This document shows positions 1 through 8,209 of a stretch of DNA of 64,000 nt, piece after piece. The DNA lies in NCBI GenBank assembly GCA_035623985.1, contig DASPSJ010000114.1:1-64000 (forward strand), in the 5' to 3' direction. Made by a program: the position numbers and the translations under genes. This DNA comes from DAHUYF01 sp035623985. GTDB lineage: Bacteria; Pseudomonadota; Alphaproteobacteria; ATCC43930; CGMCC-115725. The notes below the pieces were generated by a model. That model did no database searches, was not told where the DNA came from, and worked only from the letters and a program-made list of their open reading frames with translations. Each line of letters starts with the position of its first letter. Position 1 is the stretch's first letter.

Positions 1-136
1 CCGAGAAACCGCATCCTTCATCAATGGCCGAGCCAACGCTTCGCCGTCAAACACCCAAGGTGGGAGCCGTATGCGGGAGTGCCGCTCGTACGGTTCTGTG
101 CGGGGGGCGCGCAGCAATGAGCGTCCCTACCGCGAT
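1..136 (+). mobile_element. 3' end of a group II intron (domains V and VI)
   Basis: Positions 64-96 fold as a group II intron domain V: GAGCCGTA pairs with TACGGTTC around a two-base bulge, capped by a GCGG/CCGC stem. Positions 97-136 fold as domain VI, with a G-rich 5' arm, a CCCTACCGC 3' arm and a candidate branch-point A near 129. The intron probably ends around the GAT at 134-136. Frame 1 is open from base 1 to a TGA at 118-120 and could be the read-through tail of the intron-encoded reverse transcriptase, whose body lies outside the window. The apical loop is not a classical GNRA. Group II identity is established from the domain V signature; the class cannot be told. Confidence 0.8.
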
Positions 137-154
137 CCCCAATTGAGGGGGCGA

Positions 155-180
155 GGCAGCGCTCCGCAAGGAGCGCTGCC
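155..180. terminator. Perfect hairpin, possible terminator
   Basis: GGCAGCGCTCC and GGAGCGCTGCC form a perfect 11-bp stem around a GCAA tetraloop. It lies 17 bases past the stop of the minus-strand gene at 198-770 and just beyond the group II intron end. There is no T tract on either strand, so terminator function is inferred from position and stability only. Confidence 0.5.
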
Positions 181-197
181 CGTTCGGCGGGAGAAAC

Positions 198-770
198 TTA
201 CTGGGCGAGGGTCGCGCCCTGGATCTGCACGACTTCCATCATGTGGCCGTGCGCGATGCCGCCATGGGAATCGCCTTCGGCAAGGCCGACATGGCCGTAG
301 TCGAAGGAGCGCACGATCTCTTCAGGACGGACGTTCGGATCGTAGGAGAAGGTGGCCTCGATCGCGAGCCCGCCTTCGCCTTCCGTCTGGGCGCCGAAAA
401 CCGCCGTGAAGCCGTACCACGTCCCATCCATCACCCGGCCCCAGGCCGCGGTCGCGCGCTGATTGGGCAGGGGGGCGAAACCCTTCAAGGGACTGCCGTC
501 CTTGAGGCTCACGAAGCGGAGCGAGCGGATCCCGATGGCGATGTTGTCCGGCGCGTTGTCGGACAATCTGACGCCGACGACGCAATGCGTCTTGCGGACC
601 ATGTGGGCGCAGTTGTACTCGGAAATGAGCGCCCTGCCGGTGCCGTCCTTTTCCAGCTTTATCGTGATCTTGGGCTGGCCCATCGCCGCGCAGGCATGGG
701 CCGGCTCGCTGTGGATAAATCCGAACATCGGAATCGCGAGCGCGGCGACGCCAAGCTTCCATAATTTCAT
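198..770 (-). CDS. Secreted protein of unknown function
   Basis: A 190-residue protein with a clear Sec signal peptide: basic start (MKLWK), hydrophobic core at residues 7-20, and a likely cleavage after AHA near residue 26. The mature part begins near a Cys and has two further Cys (about 54 and 63), which may form disulfides in the periplasm. The rest is a beta-rich, Gly/Asp-containing chain without a domain I recognise, ending in a His/Gly-rich tail. It stands alone, with a 150-bp gap to the divergent haloperoxidase-like gene, so the two may share a regulatory region. Function unknown. Confidence 0.7.
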   Translation of the reverse strand: MKLWKLGVAALAIPMFGFIHSEPAHACAAMGQPKITIKLEKDGTGRALISEYNCAHMVRKTHCVVGVRLSDNAPDNIAIGIRSLRFVSLKDGSPLKGFAPLPNQRATAAWGRVMDGTWYGFTAVFGAQTEGEGGLAIEATFSYDPNVRPEEIVRSFDYGHVGLAEGDSHGGIAHGHMMEVVQIQGATLAQ

Positions 771-920
771 GGTTCCCCCTCCTCTGATGCATTGTTGGAT
801 GCTCTGCCGCTCGCATGACCGTGGCGCGGCAGGATCAAGTGCATAAATACCTTGCCATTCTATGCGACTTATTGCTAGCCTTTACACGGCACGAGCGCAA
901 AAAATTATCGGGAGGGGGCG

Positions 921-2444
921 ATGCGCGCGGCCGTCAGAAAGCTCGCCTTGGGATGCGGCCGGTTTGCGCTGGCCTTGCTCGCCGCCTGGACGATGGCCAA
1001 GGCGGAATGCCGGGCCGATGATCCGCAGACGAGCGCGGGAAGGAATATCGTGCTCGTCTGGTCGGCGGCGGCGCTCCAGGCGGTGCACGACCTGCAGCCG
1101 GGTCCGCCCATTGCCGCGCGGGCCTTCGCCATCGTCCACACCTGCATCTTCGACGCCTGGGCGCCTTTCGACGGGCGCGCGGTCGCGACGCGGCCGGCGA
1201 GCAACGTCAAGCGGCCGATTGCCGAGCGCACCGACGGCAACAAGAGCAAGGCGATCAGTTTTGCCGCCTATACCTGCCTCGTGGATCAATTCCCGTCGCG
1301 GCAGGGGTATTTCGCGGCGGTGATGGGGCGGCTGGGCTATGATCCCGCGGACCGGGCGGTGAGCGAAACAGCGGAAGCTCGCCTCGGGATCGCGGCGGCG
1401 CAGGAGGTTCTCGAGTTCCGCCATCGCGACGGCTCCAATCAACTCGGCGACCTGCATCCCGGCGCCTATTCGGACTACACCGACTATCAGCCGGCGAATG
1501 AGGCGGCTCACCTCATGGACGTCGACCGCTGGCAACCCCTTGCCGTGCCGAACAATCGCGGCGCGCTGGTCGACCAGAAATTCCTGTCCCCCCACTGGGG
1601 AAAGGTCGTACCCTTCGCGCTCAAATCCGGCGATCAGTTTCGCCCCGCGCCTCCCGCCTCGCTTCCGGTGTCGCTGCTGACGGGCAGCGCGGATTACCGG
1701 GAGCAGGCGCGCGAGATCATCCAATATACGGCGACCCTGACCGACGAGCAGAAGGTGATCGCGGATTATTGGGCAGACGGCCCGAACTCGACCTATCCAC
1801 CCGGGCACTGGTGCACCTTCGCCGATTTCGTCTCCCAGAGGGACAGGCACAGCCTGGACGACGACGTCAAGATGTTCTTTGCGCTCGCCAACGCGCTGTT
1901 GGATGCGAGCATCGCGGCCTGGGACGCAAAGCGCGCCTACGAATCCGTTCGGCCGGTCACCGCCATCCGCTATCTCTACAGCGATCAGAAGATCCGGGGA
2001 TGGGCCGGGCCCGGACAGAGCAACGTGGAAATGCTGGGAAAGGATTGGCAGCCATTCCAGGACCCCGGCGCGCCGACGCCGCCCTTCCCCGAGTTCGTCT
2101 CCGGCCACAGCTCCTTCAGCGCCGCCGCCGCGGAAATTCTCAAGGCATATACCGGCAGCGATATCTTCGGCATGCAGGTCACGATCCCTGCCGGATCGTC
2201 CCGCATCGAGCCGGGTGTCACGCCGAAGAACGCCGTCACCTTGTCATGGGCGACCTTCACGGACGCGGCCGACCAGGCCGGCATTTCCCGACGGTTCGGC
2301 GGGATTCATTTCAAAAGCGGCGACCTGGCCGGGCGTGAGATGGGCAGAAAGGTCAGCAGGGAGGTCTGGAAGAAGGCGTCGTATTACTTCGGCGTCGAGG
2401 ATACCTCGTCAGGGCAAGGAGACGGCGTGAGCGCGCTGCGGTAG
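921..2444 (+). CDS. Vanadium-dependent haloperoxidase-family protein (PAP2 fold)
   Basis: A 507-residue secreted protein with an N-terminal signal segment (residues 7-30). The C-terminal half carries the vanadate/phosphate pocket signature in order: K337 and R344 (AKRAYESVRP), S394-G395-H396 (FVSGHSSFS), then R457 and H463 (RRFGGIHF). The K/R spacing of 7 and R/H spacing of 6 match known vanadium chloro/bromoperoxidases. These oxidise halide with H2O2, or in some family members act as acid phosphatases. Halide use is therefore an inference. The start has an upstream GGAGGGGG. A GC hairpin lies just after the stop. Monocistronic as far as can be seen. Confidence 0.85.
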   Translation: MRAAVRKLALGCGRFALALLAAWTMAKAECRADDPQTSAGRNIVLVWSAAALQAVHDLQPGPPIAARAFAIVHTCIFDAWAPFDGRAVATRPASNVKRPIAERTDGNKSKAISFAAYTCLVDQFPSRQGYFAAVMGRLGYDPADRAVSETAEARLGIAAAQEVLEFRHRDGSNQLGDLHPGAYSDYTDYQPANEAAHLMDVDRWQPLAVPNNRGALVDQKFLSPHWGKVVPFALKSGDQFRPAPPASLPVSLLTGSADYREQAREIIQYTATLTDEQKVIADYWADGPNSTYPPGHWCTFADFVSQRDRHSLDDDVKMFFALANALLDASIAAWDAKRAYESVRPVTAIRYLYSDQKIRGWAGPGQSNVEMLGKDWQPFQDPGAPTPPFPEFVSGHSSFSAAAAEILKAYTGSDIFGMQVTIPAGSSRIEPGVTPKNAVTLSWATFTDAADQAGISRRFGGIHFKSGDLAGREMGRKVSREVWKKASYYFGVEDTSSGQGDGVSALR

Positions 2445-2452
2445 CCGTGTCT

Positions 2453-2470
2453 CGGGCGCGATTGCGCCCG
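2453..2470 (+). terminator. GC hairpin after the haloperoxidase gene
   Basis: CGGGCGC and GCGCCCG pair around a GATT loop, beginning 9 bases after the stop codon at 2442-2444. No T run follows, so this is a terminator candidate by position. Confidence 0.4.
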
Positions 2471-2785
2471 TCGCCGGTCACTGGCGTCAGCGCCGGTCAT
2501 CAGGGATCGCGATAGGGGCGCTCTGAGCGTAATCGGAGAACCCCGATTTATCTGAGGCATACGCTTTTTGCCAAGAGTTTATCCCGTGATCTGCGAAAGA
2601 CTCGGCTTCCGCGCCGATGTTCTGCGGGCGGCTCCATCTTCGCAGGGCGCGCGAACAGACGGCACGGGATCGAACATCTATCGGGCGAAGACCGGCTCCA
2701 CATATTATTATTATGGCTGTGTGGGACGAGACGGGTATTTTGGAATACCCTCAATCGCTACGCCGGCAGCTCGTTGACGTAAGGC
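2471..2785. other. Intergenic stretch with a small hairpin
   Basis: No convincing gene lies here. The segment is more AT-rich than its neighbours around 2695-2715 (a run of ATT repeats). A 7-bp inverted repeat (GGGTATT/AATACCC, 2733-2750) lies 36 bases before the downstream DMT transporter start, which could be an operator or attenuator-like element. Nothing else is recognised. Confidence 0.4.
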
Positions 2786-3676
2786 ATGACGCTTTTTGAT
2801 CTCGCCGCGCTGGCGGCCGCGCTCTGCGTCGCGTTCAGCAACCTGATAGCGCCGCCGGCCGTGCGTCATTTTGGATCGTTTGCCTTCAACCGCTGGCGCC
2901 AGGCTGCCGCGCTTGTTGTGCTTTGCATCATGACAAGCTGGCGCGGCGGCTGGAGCTCGCTCTCCCGAACCGATCTCGCGGCTCTGACGGTCTCCGCCAT
3001 CGTCGGAATCGTGGCCGGCGATAGCGCCGTCTACGCATGCATGGCGCGCCTCGGACCCAGGCGCGCCGCCATCCTCTACGCGACCAACGCGCCCTTCGCG
3101 GCGCTCCTGGGGTTTCTGCTCCTGGACGAGACCCTGTCCATCGCCAAGTGCGCCGGCATCGCCGCGGTCATAACCGGCGTGTGGATCGCCATCGCCTACC
3201 GTGACGCAAATCCGCGAGACGCGCTGGAAGAGATCCGCGGGCGGATCAGCGTCGGAATCGGATTCGGCTTGCTGGGGGGCTTGGCGCAAGCCGTAGCGAC
3301 CTTGATTGCCAGGCCGATCATGGCCGCGGGAACCGATCCCGTGGCCGCCGCTTCCATTCGCTCCGCCGCGGCACTCCTCGGCCTGCTGGGTCTTTCGATC
3401 CTGCCCGGCTTTCGCGGCGTCAACCCGCCGAGCTTGCGCATGAGCGCGATTGCCGCGCTCAGCGGGCTCATCGGGATGGGAGCCGGAATGACGCTCATCC
3501 TTTTTGCGCTTTCGGGAAGTCCGACCGGTGTGGTCAACACGCTCGCCTCGACCACGCCGGTCTTGCTGCTTCCCATGCTATGGATGGCAAGTGGCGCAAG
3601 ACCGACGGCGATGGCCTGGTTTGGAGCCGCTCTTTCCGTCGTGGGAATTGCGATCCTCTCCGGCGGGTTCTTGTGA
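2786..3676 (+). CDS. DMT-family permease (EamA)
   Basis: A 296-residue integral membrane protein with about ten hydrophobic segments in two EamA-like halves (roughly residues 1-135 and 150-295), the usual layout for drug/metabolite transporters. The repeat boundary TNAPFAALLGFLLLDE is typical of the end of the first EamA domain, and the second half ends STTPVLLLPMLWM. These proteins usually export amino acids, nucleobases or small drugs. Substrate unknown. It stands alone, with its end facing the minus-strand lipoprotein gene. Confidence 0.85.
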   Translation: MTLFDLAALAAALCVAFSNLIAPPAVRHFGSFAFNRWRQAAALVVLCIMTSWRGGWSSLSRTDLAALTVSAIVGIVAGDSAVYACMARLGPRRAAILYATNAPFAALLGFLLLDETLSIAKCAGIAAVITGVWIAIAYRDANPRDALEEIRGRISVGIGFGLLGGLAQAVATLIARPIMAAGTDPVAAASIRSAAALLGLLGLSILPGFRGVNPPSLRMSAIAALSGLIGMGAGMTLILFALSGSPTGVVNTLASTTPVLLLPMLWMASGARPTAMAWFGAALSVVGIAILSGGFL

Positions 3677-3788
3677 GAGAGACAGTCAGCGGGCAGGCGG
3701 AGGCCGCGCGTGGAATCAAGATGACACACCGCTTAATTCGGGGAACTCGGGGCGTCTTCGCCGACAGCCGTTCCGCCACAAACGAAAT

Positions 3789-4727
3789 CTATTGCGGTGC
3801 CTTGGAGCGGAGCTGGCCGATCTTCTTGCGCACGGCGTCCGCGTCGGGCGCGTCGGGAGCGGCGCGCAGATAGAAGGCGAGGTCGCTGGCGGCGGTCCCG
3901 GCCGTGCCCGTCTGCTCGTCCAACGCGGCGAGGTTGAACCATGCATCGCTCCACCAGGGCGCGCTGGCGAGCGCGCTCTGATATTCCCGCCGCGCGAACT
4001 CGAAGTCGTCGCTCGTCTTGGCGGATTTGATCGCGGACACGGCGGCCGTCGCGTGCCGCGTCGCTTCCGCCGGGAGGGACGGGCGGGGGCTCATTTTGAG
4101 GGATACGTCGATCGCGTGATTGACCAGCTCGGCGATCGGATCGAAGCCGCCCGCCGCGTATTTCCCGATGGCCTCCCGGTAGAGCGACAGAGCGCCCGCC
4201 AGGTCGCCGCGCCTTTCGGCGTCCATGCCCTTGGCAACGGCTTCCTCGACCGGCGGCCGCGGCGCCGTCCTGGAGCAAAGCGAGCGGACCAGAGGGAACG
4301 ATTGCGCCTCGGCGGCGCCCTCTTCGGCACGGACGAGCGTCATCGTGTAGCCGGCCAAGCCGACGGACACGCGCACATAGGCATATTGTCCCGGCTTGAG
4401 ATCGAGGTCGAGGATGCCCGTGTTGTAGGTGCCGTAAAGCGCGTGCGGGCCGGGGACCACGTCGCAATACAACACGCCGTTCAGCACGGCGTCGCCAATC
4501 GTCCTGTCGTCCAGAGTGAGCGTGGGGCTGCCCGCCGAGCCGATGTAATTGTAGGGACGGTACACATAGATCCGCGCCCGGTCCGGCGCCACCGGCGGGA
4601 CCGAGGCCCGCAATTCTCCAAGCGTCGGCCCGGTGGCGCCGCAGCCGGCCAGCGCGAGCAGCATCGAGGCGCCCGCGGCGGCCCTCCGCCATCGCCGGGC
4701 GCGTCCATCAGCGGGGATCCCTCTCAT
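3789..4727 (-). CDS. Lipoprotein with DUF2846-like domain
   Basis: A 312-residue predicted lipoprotein. The chosen ATG gives a basic N-region followed by the lipobox LALAGC, with the acylated Cys near residue 29. An upstream in-frame start at 4760 would overlap the preceding gene. The first half (IYVYRPYNYIGSAGSPTLTLDD... LKPGQYAYVRV) resembles the DUF2846 fold seen in envelope lipoproteins. The C-terminal half is helical with TPR-like spacing (AWFNLAALDEQTG). It follows the secreted gene at 4742-6583 by 14 bp on the same strand, so the two are probably co-transcribed and may act together in the envelope. Exact role unknown. Confidence 0.7.
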   Translation of the reverse strand: MRGIPADGRARRWRRAAAGASMLLALAGCGATGPTLGELRASVPPVAPDRARIYVYRPYNYIGSAGSPTLTLDDRTIGDAVLNGVLYCDVVPGPHALYGTYNTGILDLDLKPGQYAYVRVSVGLAGYTMTLVRAEEGAAEAQSFPLVRSLCSRTAPRPPVEEAVAKGMDAERRGDLAGALSLYREAIGKYAAGGFDPIAELVNHAIDVSLKMSPRPSLPAEATRHATAAVSAIKSAKTSDDFEFARREYQSALASAPWWSDAWFNLAALDEQTGTAGTAASDLAFYLRAAPDAPDADAVRKKIGQLRSKAPQ

Positions 4728-4741
4728 GCCGGGCGGAAGGC

Positions 4742-6583
4742 CTAGGCGGCGCTGGCGCAAGCGCCGGGGGAGGGGGTCATCGATCGCAGCTCGGCTTCGG
4801 CGTTGCGGATCTCGTCCATGGTTTTTTTGATCCGCTTCTGAAGCGCGTTGACCGCGCGCAAATAATCCTCGGAGGCGCGATTGATCTCCTCGATCGCCCG
4901 CCAGCTCGCATACTCCGAAAAAAGATCATAGGACGCATCGGCCCAAAGCTTCGCGACGGCGAGAGCCCTGCCGTATCCCGAGCCGATCTTGAGCACGTGC
5001 TGGACCCCTTCATCGTCCAGCGACATCTGAAGAAGCTGGTTCAGTCCGCTCCACCACCTGTCCCATTGATCCCGGTTCTCCGCCAGCTTCCAGGTGTCGA
5101 GAATGCCGGAAGCCTCGCCAAGGTGCTTGATCCACGCAGTCTTGTCCGACAGTATTTTGCGCCTTTGCGCCTCGAGCGCCTTGAACGCGATATCATATTG
5201 CTCGCGGATGTCGCGGTCGGTGGCGTTGATCCGGGAATTGAGCGCGCGGCCGATTTCCTCATCGAGCGCCTTGAGCTTGCCGTCGGCGCGAACGTCCAAA
5301 AGAAGCAGCAAGCCGCCGGGAAGTTGCTCGAAGGCCTCCTTGCCCGTGTCGGTCCACCGGTCTTCCCATTCGCGCCGCTCGGCCGCGGCGGTGGTCGCGG
5401 TCGCTTGCAGGCGCTTCAGGGCCTGCTCGTATCCGGCGAGCCGCTTGCGCAGCTCTGGAAGCCGAGCGCAAATGTCGCGCTGGAGCGCATTGACCTCCGT
5501 GGCCAGCGATTGGCTCGTCACCACCGACGCGCTCTCGGTCACTCCATCGACGCTCGGGATGCCGATGGCGGGCTGGCTCTGCACGGGATCGCACGGCGCC
5601 AGTTGAGAGTCGACGTTATTGTCGCCAAGCGCCCCGGGGGTGATTTTGTAGCCGATGATCTGGTAACAGGGCTGTCCCGCCGGGGAGGCGTCGCCGGCGC
5701 TCGATGGCGGCGGCGGGATCGAGGCGGCTGCCACTTGGCCGGCCGCCAAGCCCGTCGCCACGGCCGCGCCGGCGGCAACGGCCGACGTCCCGGTCTCGGT
5801 CCCGGCATTTGCCCCGGCGGCGACGGATCCCGTGCCGCGCGGATTGAAAGTTCCGATGCACCCCGAGCCGGCGCCGGCCGCTTGACAAAGCTGGTTCGCC
5901 GCCGAATTGGCGGAATTGGGCACCGCCTTGTCGAAAGGCACCTGCGCCCTGTCGCTGATCGCCTCGTCCGATCCGTCGAGCTTCGCCGCCTCGCCGTTCA
6001 GCGGCCGCATATTTTGCAGCATGGCCGCCTTTTGCGTTTGCAAGGGAGCGGCGGCGGTCGAGCCGATCCCCGCCCCGCCGGTGCCGTCGGCCGAGGTGGC
6101 GTCAAGCGGCCGCATCAGGCCAAGGATGCCGGATTTTTGCGCCTCGACGTCGCTGGTCGTCGCGGGACTCGAAGGGTCCGTTGCGGCGTAGCTTCCCGTG
6201 GCCAGCGGACGCATCTGGTTCAAGAGCATCGATTTCTGGTCGAGCGTCACGAAGGTCGTGCCGGGCGAGATCCAGGAGGGATTCCAGGGAGGCGTTGCCG
6301 CGTAGCTGCCCGCGCCCGTCCCGTCGACGCGCGGGCCCGGCAGAGGCGGAGACGCCTCGGGAGTTGCCGCGGCGTCCTTGCTTGCCTCCTCAAGCAGCAT
6401 CTGAAACAGCAGCGATCCGAACACGCCGCCGATCTGCCCGCCGGGGTTCACGGCGCCCATTGGATGTATCCCGGTGCAGGTGACAGGCCAGCCCGTGCAT
6501 TGCGCAGGCGCGGGATTGGGCGCGAGCAGCAGAGCCGCCAAGAGCGTCGCGATGAAGAGTCCGCCGGCACCGTGCGTTCGCAT
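4742..6583 (-). CDS. Large secreted protein with internal QK...MRPL repeats
   Basis: A 613-residue protein. Starting at the ATG whose RTH leads into a hydrophobic segment (residues 8-24, ending PAPAQC), it has a signal peptide. Three short repeats follow at about 116-127, 149-160 and 184-195, each QK, then five or six residues, then MRPL. An Ala/Gly/Pro-rich low-complexity stretch covers about 200-300, with Cys pairs. The C-terminal 270 residues are highly charged and predicted helical or coiled coil. No enzyme motif is visible. It sits upstream of the DUF2846-like lipoprotein gene, suggesting a two-protein envelope module. Family not recognised. Confidence 0.65.
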   Translation of the reverse strand: MRTHGAGGLFIATLLAALLLAPNPAPAQCTGWPVTCTGIHPMGAVNPGGQIGGVFGSLLFQMLLEEASKDAAATPEASPPLPGPRVDGTGAGSYAATPPWNPSWISPGTTFVTLDQKSMLLNQMRPLATGSYAATDPSSPATTSDVEAQKSGILGLMRPLDATSADGTGGAGIGSTAAAPLQTQKAAMLQNMRPLNGEAAKLDGSDEAISDRAQVPFDKAVPNSANSAANQLCQAAGAGSGCIGTFNPRGTGSVAAGANAGTETGTSAVAAGAAVATGLAAGQVAAASIPPPPSSAGDASPAGQPCYQIIGYKITPGALGDNNVDSQLAPCDPVQSQPAIGIPSVDGVTESASVVTSQSLATEVNALQRDICARLPELRKRLAGYEQALKRLQATATTAAAERREWEDRWTDTGKEAFEQLPGGLLLLLDVRADGKLKALDEEIGRALNSRINATDRDIREQYDIAFKALEAQRRKILSDKTAWIKHLGEASGILDTWKLAENRDQWDRWWSGLNQLLQMSLDDEGVQHVLKIGSGYGRALAVAKLWADASYDLFSEYASWRAIEEINRASEDYLRAVNALQKRIKKTMDEIRNAEAELRSMTPSPGACASAA

Positions 6584-6858
6584 GCCCGCTTTCCCGCGCC
6601 TTGCGAGGGCCAATGTTCGGCCTCGTTGCTCGGCTTAGAATGGCGATACGAATGACGAATGAATATGACATGCCTCGCCAAGCCCGGGCAAGAAATCGAC
6701 GTTGGTCGTGACGAAAACATGCCACTTCTGCCGTCTTTGCAGCAATTGATTTGTCCTGTTTGAGCATTGCTCCAAACAGGGGCAAGAACGAGCCTGGCGG
6801 AATTTTTCGAAGCGGCGCGGATAATTTTGACGGATGACGCGGTCGCCGAGACGTGGCG

Positions 6859-7122
6859 CTATCGCGGTCTGCCGTCTCCTCGTCCCATCAGCGCCGCCAA
6901 GCAGCGTTGCGGCGTGAGCGGCCCGTACTCCGCCGCCATGAGGGCATCCACGGCCTGGTCGGGGAGAGCCGAGGCGAGCATCGCGTTCAGGCCCTGTTGC
7001 GCTTGCGCCTGCTCGCGCATCTTCATCCGCAGAATGCCGCAAGGCTCCAGCGTCCCGAAGCGGTAATAGACCACGCCGGCGGCGACCACGATGACGAGGA
7101 CCAGAAGGCGAAGCGCGCGCAT
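6859..7122 (-). CDS. Small single-pass membrane protein
   Basis: An 87-residue protein starting at MRALRLLVLVIVVAAGVVYY, an N-terminal membrane anchor or uncleaved signal. A short soluble tail follows with two Cys, a charged/Gln-rich segment (MREQAQAQQ) and a helical end. A longer start at 7302 would overlap queC and adds a region without coding character, so the internal ATG is preferred. It is divergent from queC across 133 bp. Function unknown. Confidence 0.5.
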   Translation of the reverse strand: MRALRLLVLVIVVAAGVVYYRFGTLEPCGILRMKMREQAQAQQGLNAMLASALPDQAVDALMAAEYGPLTPQRCLAALMGRGDGRPR

Positions 7123-7255
7123 CGGCTCATAGTAAGCGGGCGCGCCAATTATGCAATCGCGAGCGGCGAAGGCGAAGGATCGCTCTTCCCGGCGCGTCAT
7201 CGACCTCGATCGCAATGTTTGTGCTATGGACGCAGGCACCTGACGGAGCGCATCG

Positions 7256-7957
7256 ATGAATGACGGAGCTCTGGTGTTGTTTTCCGGCGGCCAGGACTCC
7301 ACGACCTGCCTCGCCTGGGCTCTCGAACGTTTCGCGACGGTCGAAACCGTGGGCTTCGATTATCGCCAGCGGCATGCCGTCGAATTGGACTGTCGCGAGC
7401 CGATCCGACGGGCGCTGCGCGCGATGAAACCGGCTTGGTCCAGCCGGCTCGGCGCCGATCACCGGCTCGATCTCACGGTGCTCGGCGAGATCGGCGAGAC
7501 CGCGCTGACCTCGCAAGCGGAGATCAAGATGACGGCCGCGGGGCTGCCTTCGACCTTCGTGCCGGGGCGGAATATCCTGTTTTTCACGCTGTCGGCCGCC
7601 ATCGCCTATCGCCGCGGCCTGCGGCACATGGTCGGCGGCATGTGCGAAACGGATTATTCCGGATATCCCGATTGCCGCGACGATACCGTCAAAGCGCTTC
7701 AGGTGGCGCTCAACCTCGGTCTCGATGCCCGCTTCGTCCTGCACACGCCGCTCATGTGGATCGACAAGGCGAAGACCTGGCGGCTCGCCGAGCAGTTAGG
7801 CGGCATGGCGCTGATCGATCTCATCAAGGATGCCACCCATAGCTGCTATCTCGGGGACCGGAGCCGCCGTCACGATTGGGGCTGGGGCTGTGGAACCTGC
7901 CCTGCCTGCGAGCTTCGCGCAAAGGGATATCGCCGCTATGCGCAGGGAAGCCGATGA
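7256..7957 (+). CDS. queC: 7-cyano-7-deazaguanine synthase QueC
   Basis: A 233-residue cytosolic enzyme that converts 7-carboxy-7-deazaguanine to preQ0 with ATP and ammonia in queuosine biosynthesis. The PP-loop SGGQDSTTC is at residues 10-18. The family block LVxG-MCETDYSGYPDCRD is present, and the C-terminal zinc ligands CYLGDRS...CGTCPACELR are complete. Length is normal. No queD, queE or queF is adjacent, so the gene acts as a dispersed member of the tRNA-modification pathway. The next gene on the strand, 250 bp away, is a ThiF-like protein; a link is not established. Confidence 0.95.
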   Translation: MNDGALVLFSGGQDSTTCLAWALERFATVETVGFDYRQRHAVELDCREPIRRALRAMKPAWSSRLGADHRLDLTVLGEIGETALTSQAEIKMTAAGLPSTFVPGRNILFFTLSAAIAYRRGLRHMVGGMCETDYSGYPDCRDDTVKALQVALNLGLDARFVLHTPLMWIDKAKTWRLAEQLGGMALIDLIKDATHSCYLGDRSRRHDWGWGCGTCPACELRAKGYRRYAQGSR

Positions 7958-8209
7958 TCTCCGCCGGGCGCGGCCGATGAGCGGTCGAGACGCACTCCTG
8001 GAGGAATTCTCGTAAAACGATGCGCCGTCCTTGAGCAGGCGCACAACGACACGACACAGCTTCCCCGAGAAATTCAGTCGACGAGTTTCTCCGAAAATCG
8101 CCCATAGAATCCAGGGAATAACGCTTGATTCGCGGCTTGTTTGGGTAATTTCTATTTAACAGGGTATTTGCGCCACAAATTCAAAAACACGGAAGAGAGG
8201 GGGAAGCAA
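7958..8209. other. Intergenic region between queC and the ThiF-like gene
   Basis: About 250 bp without a gene. GAGAAA (8067-8072) and TTTCTC (8086-8091) form an inverted repeat with a 13-base gap. A more AT-rich stretch at 8125-8170 is a reasonable place for the promoter of the downstream gene. No transcription-factor site is recognised. Confidence 0.35.
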
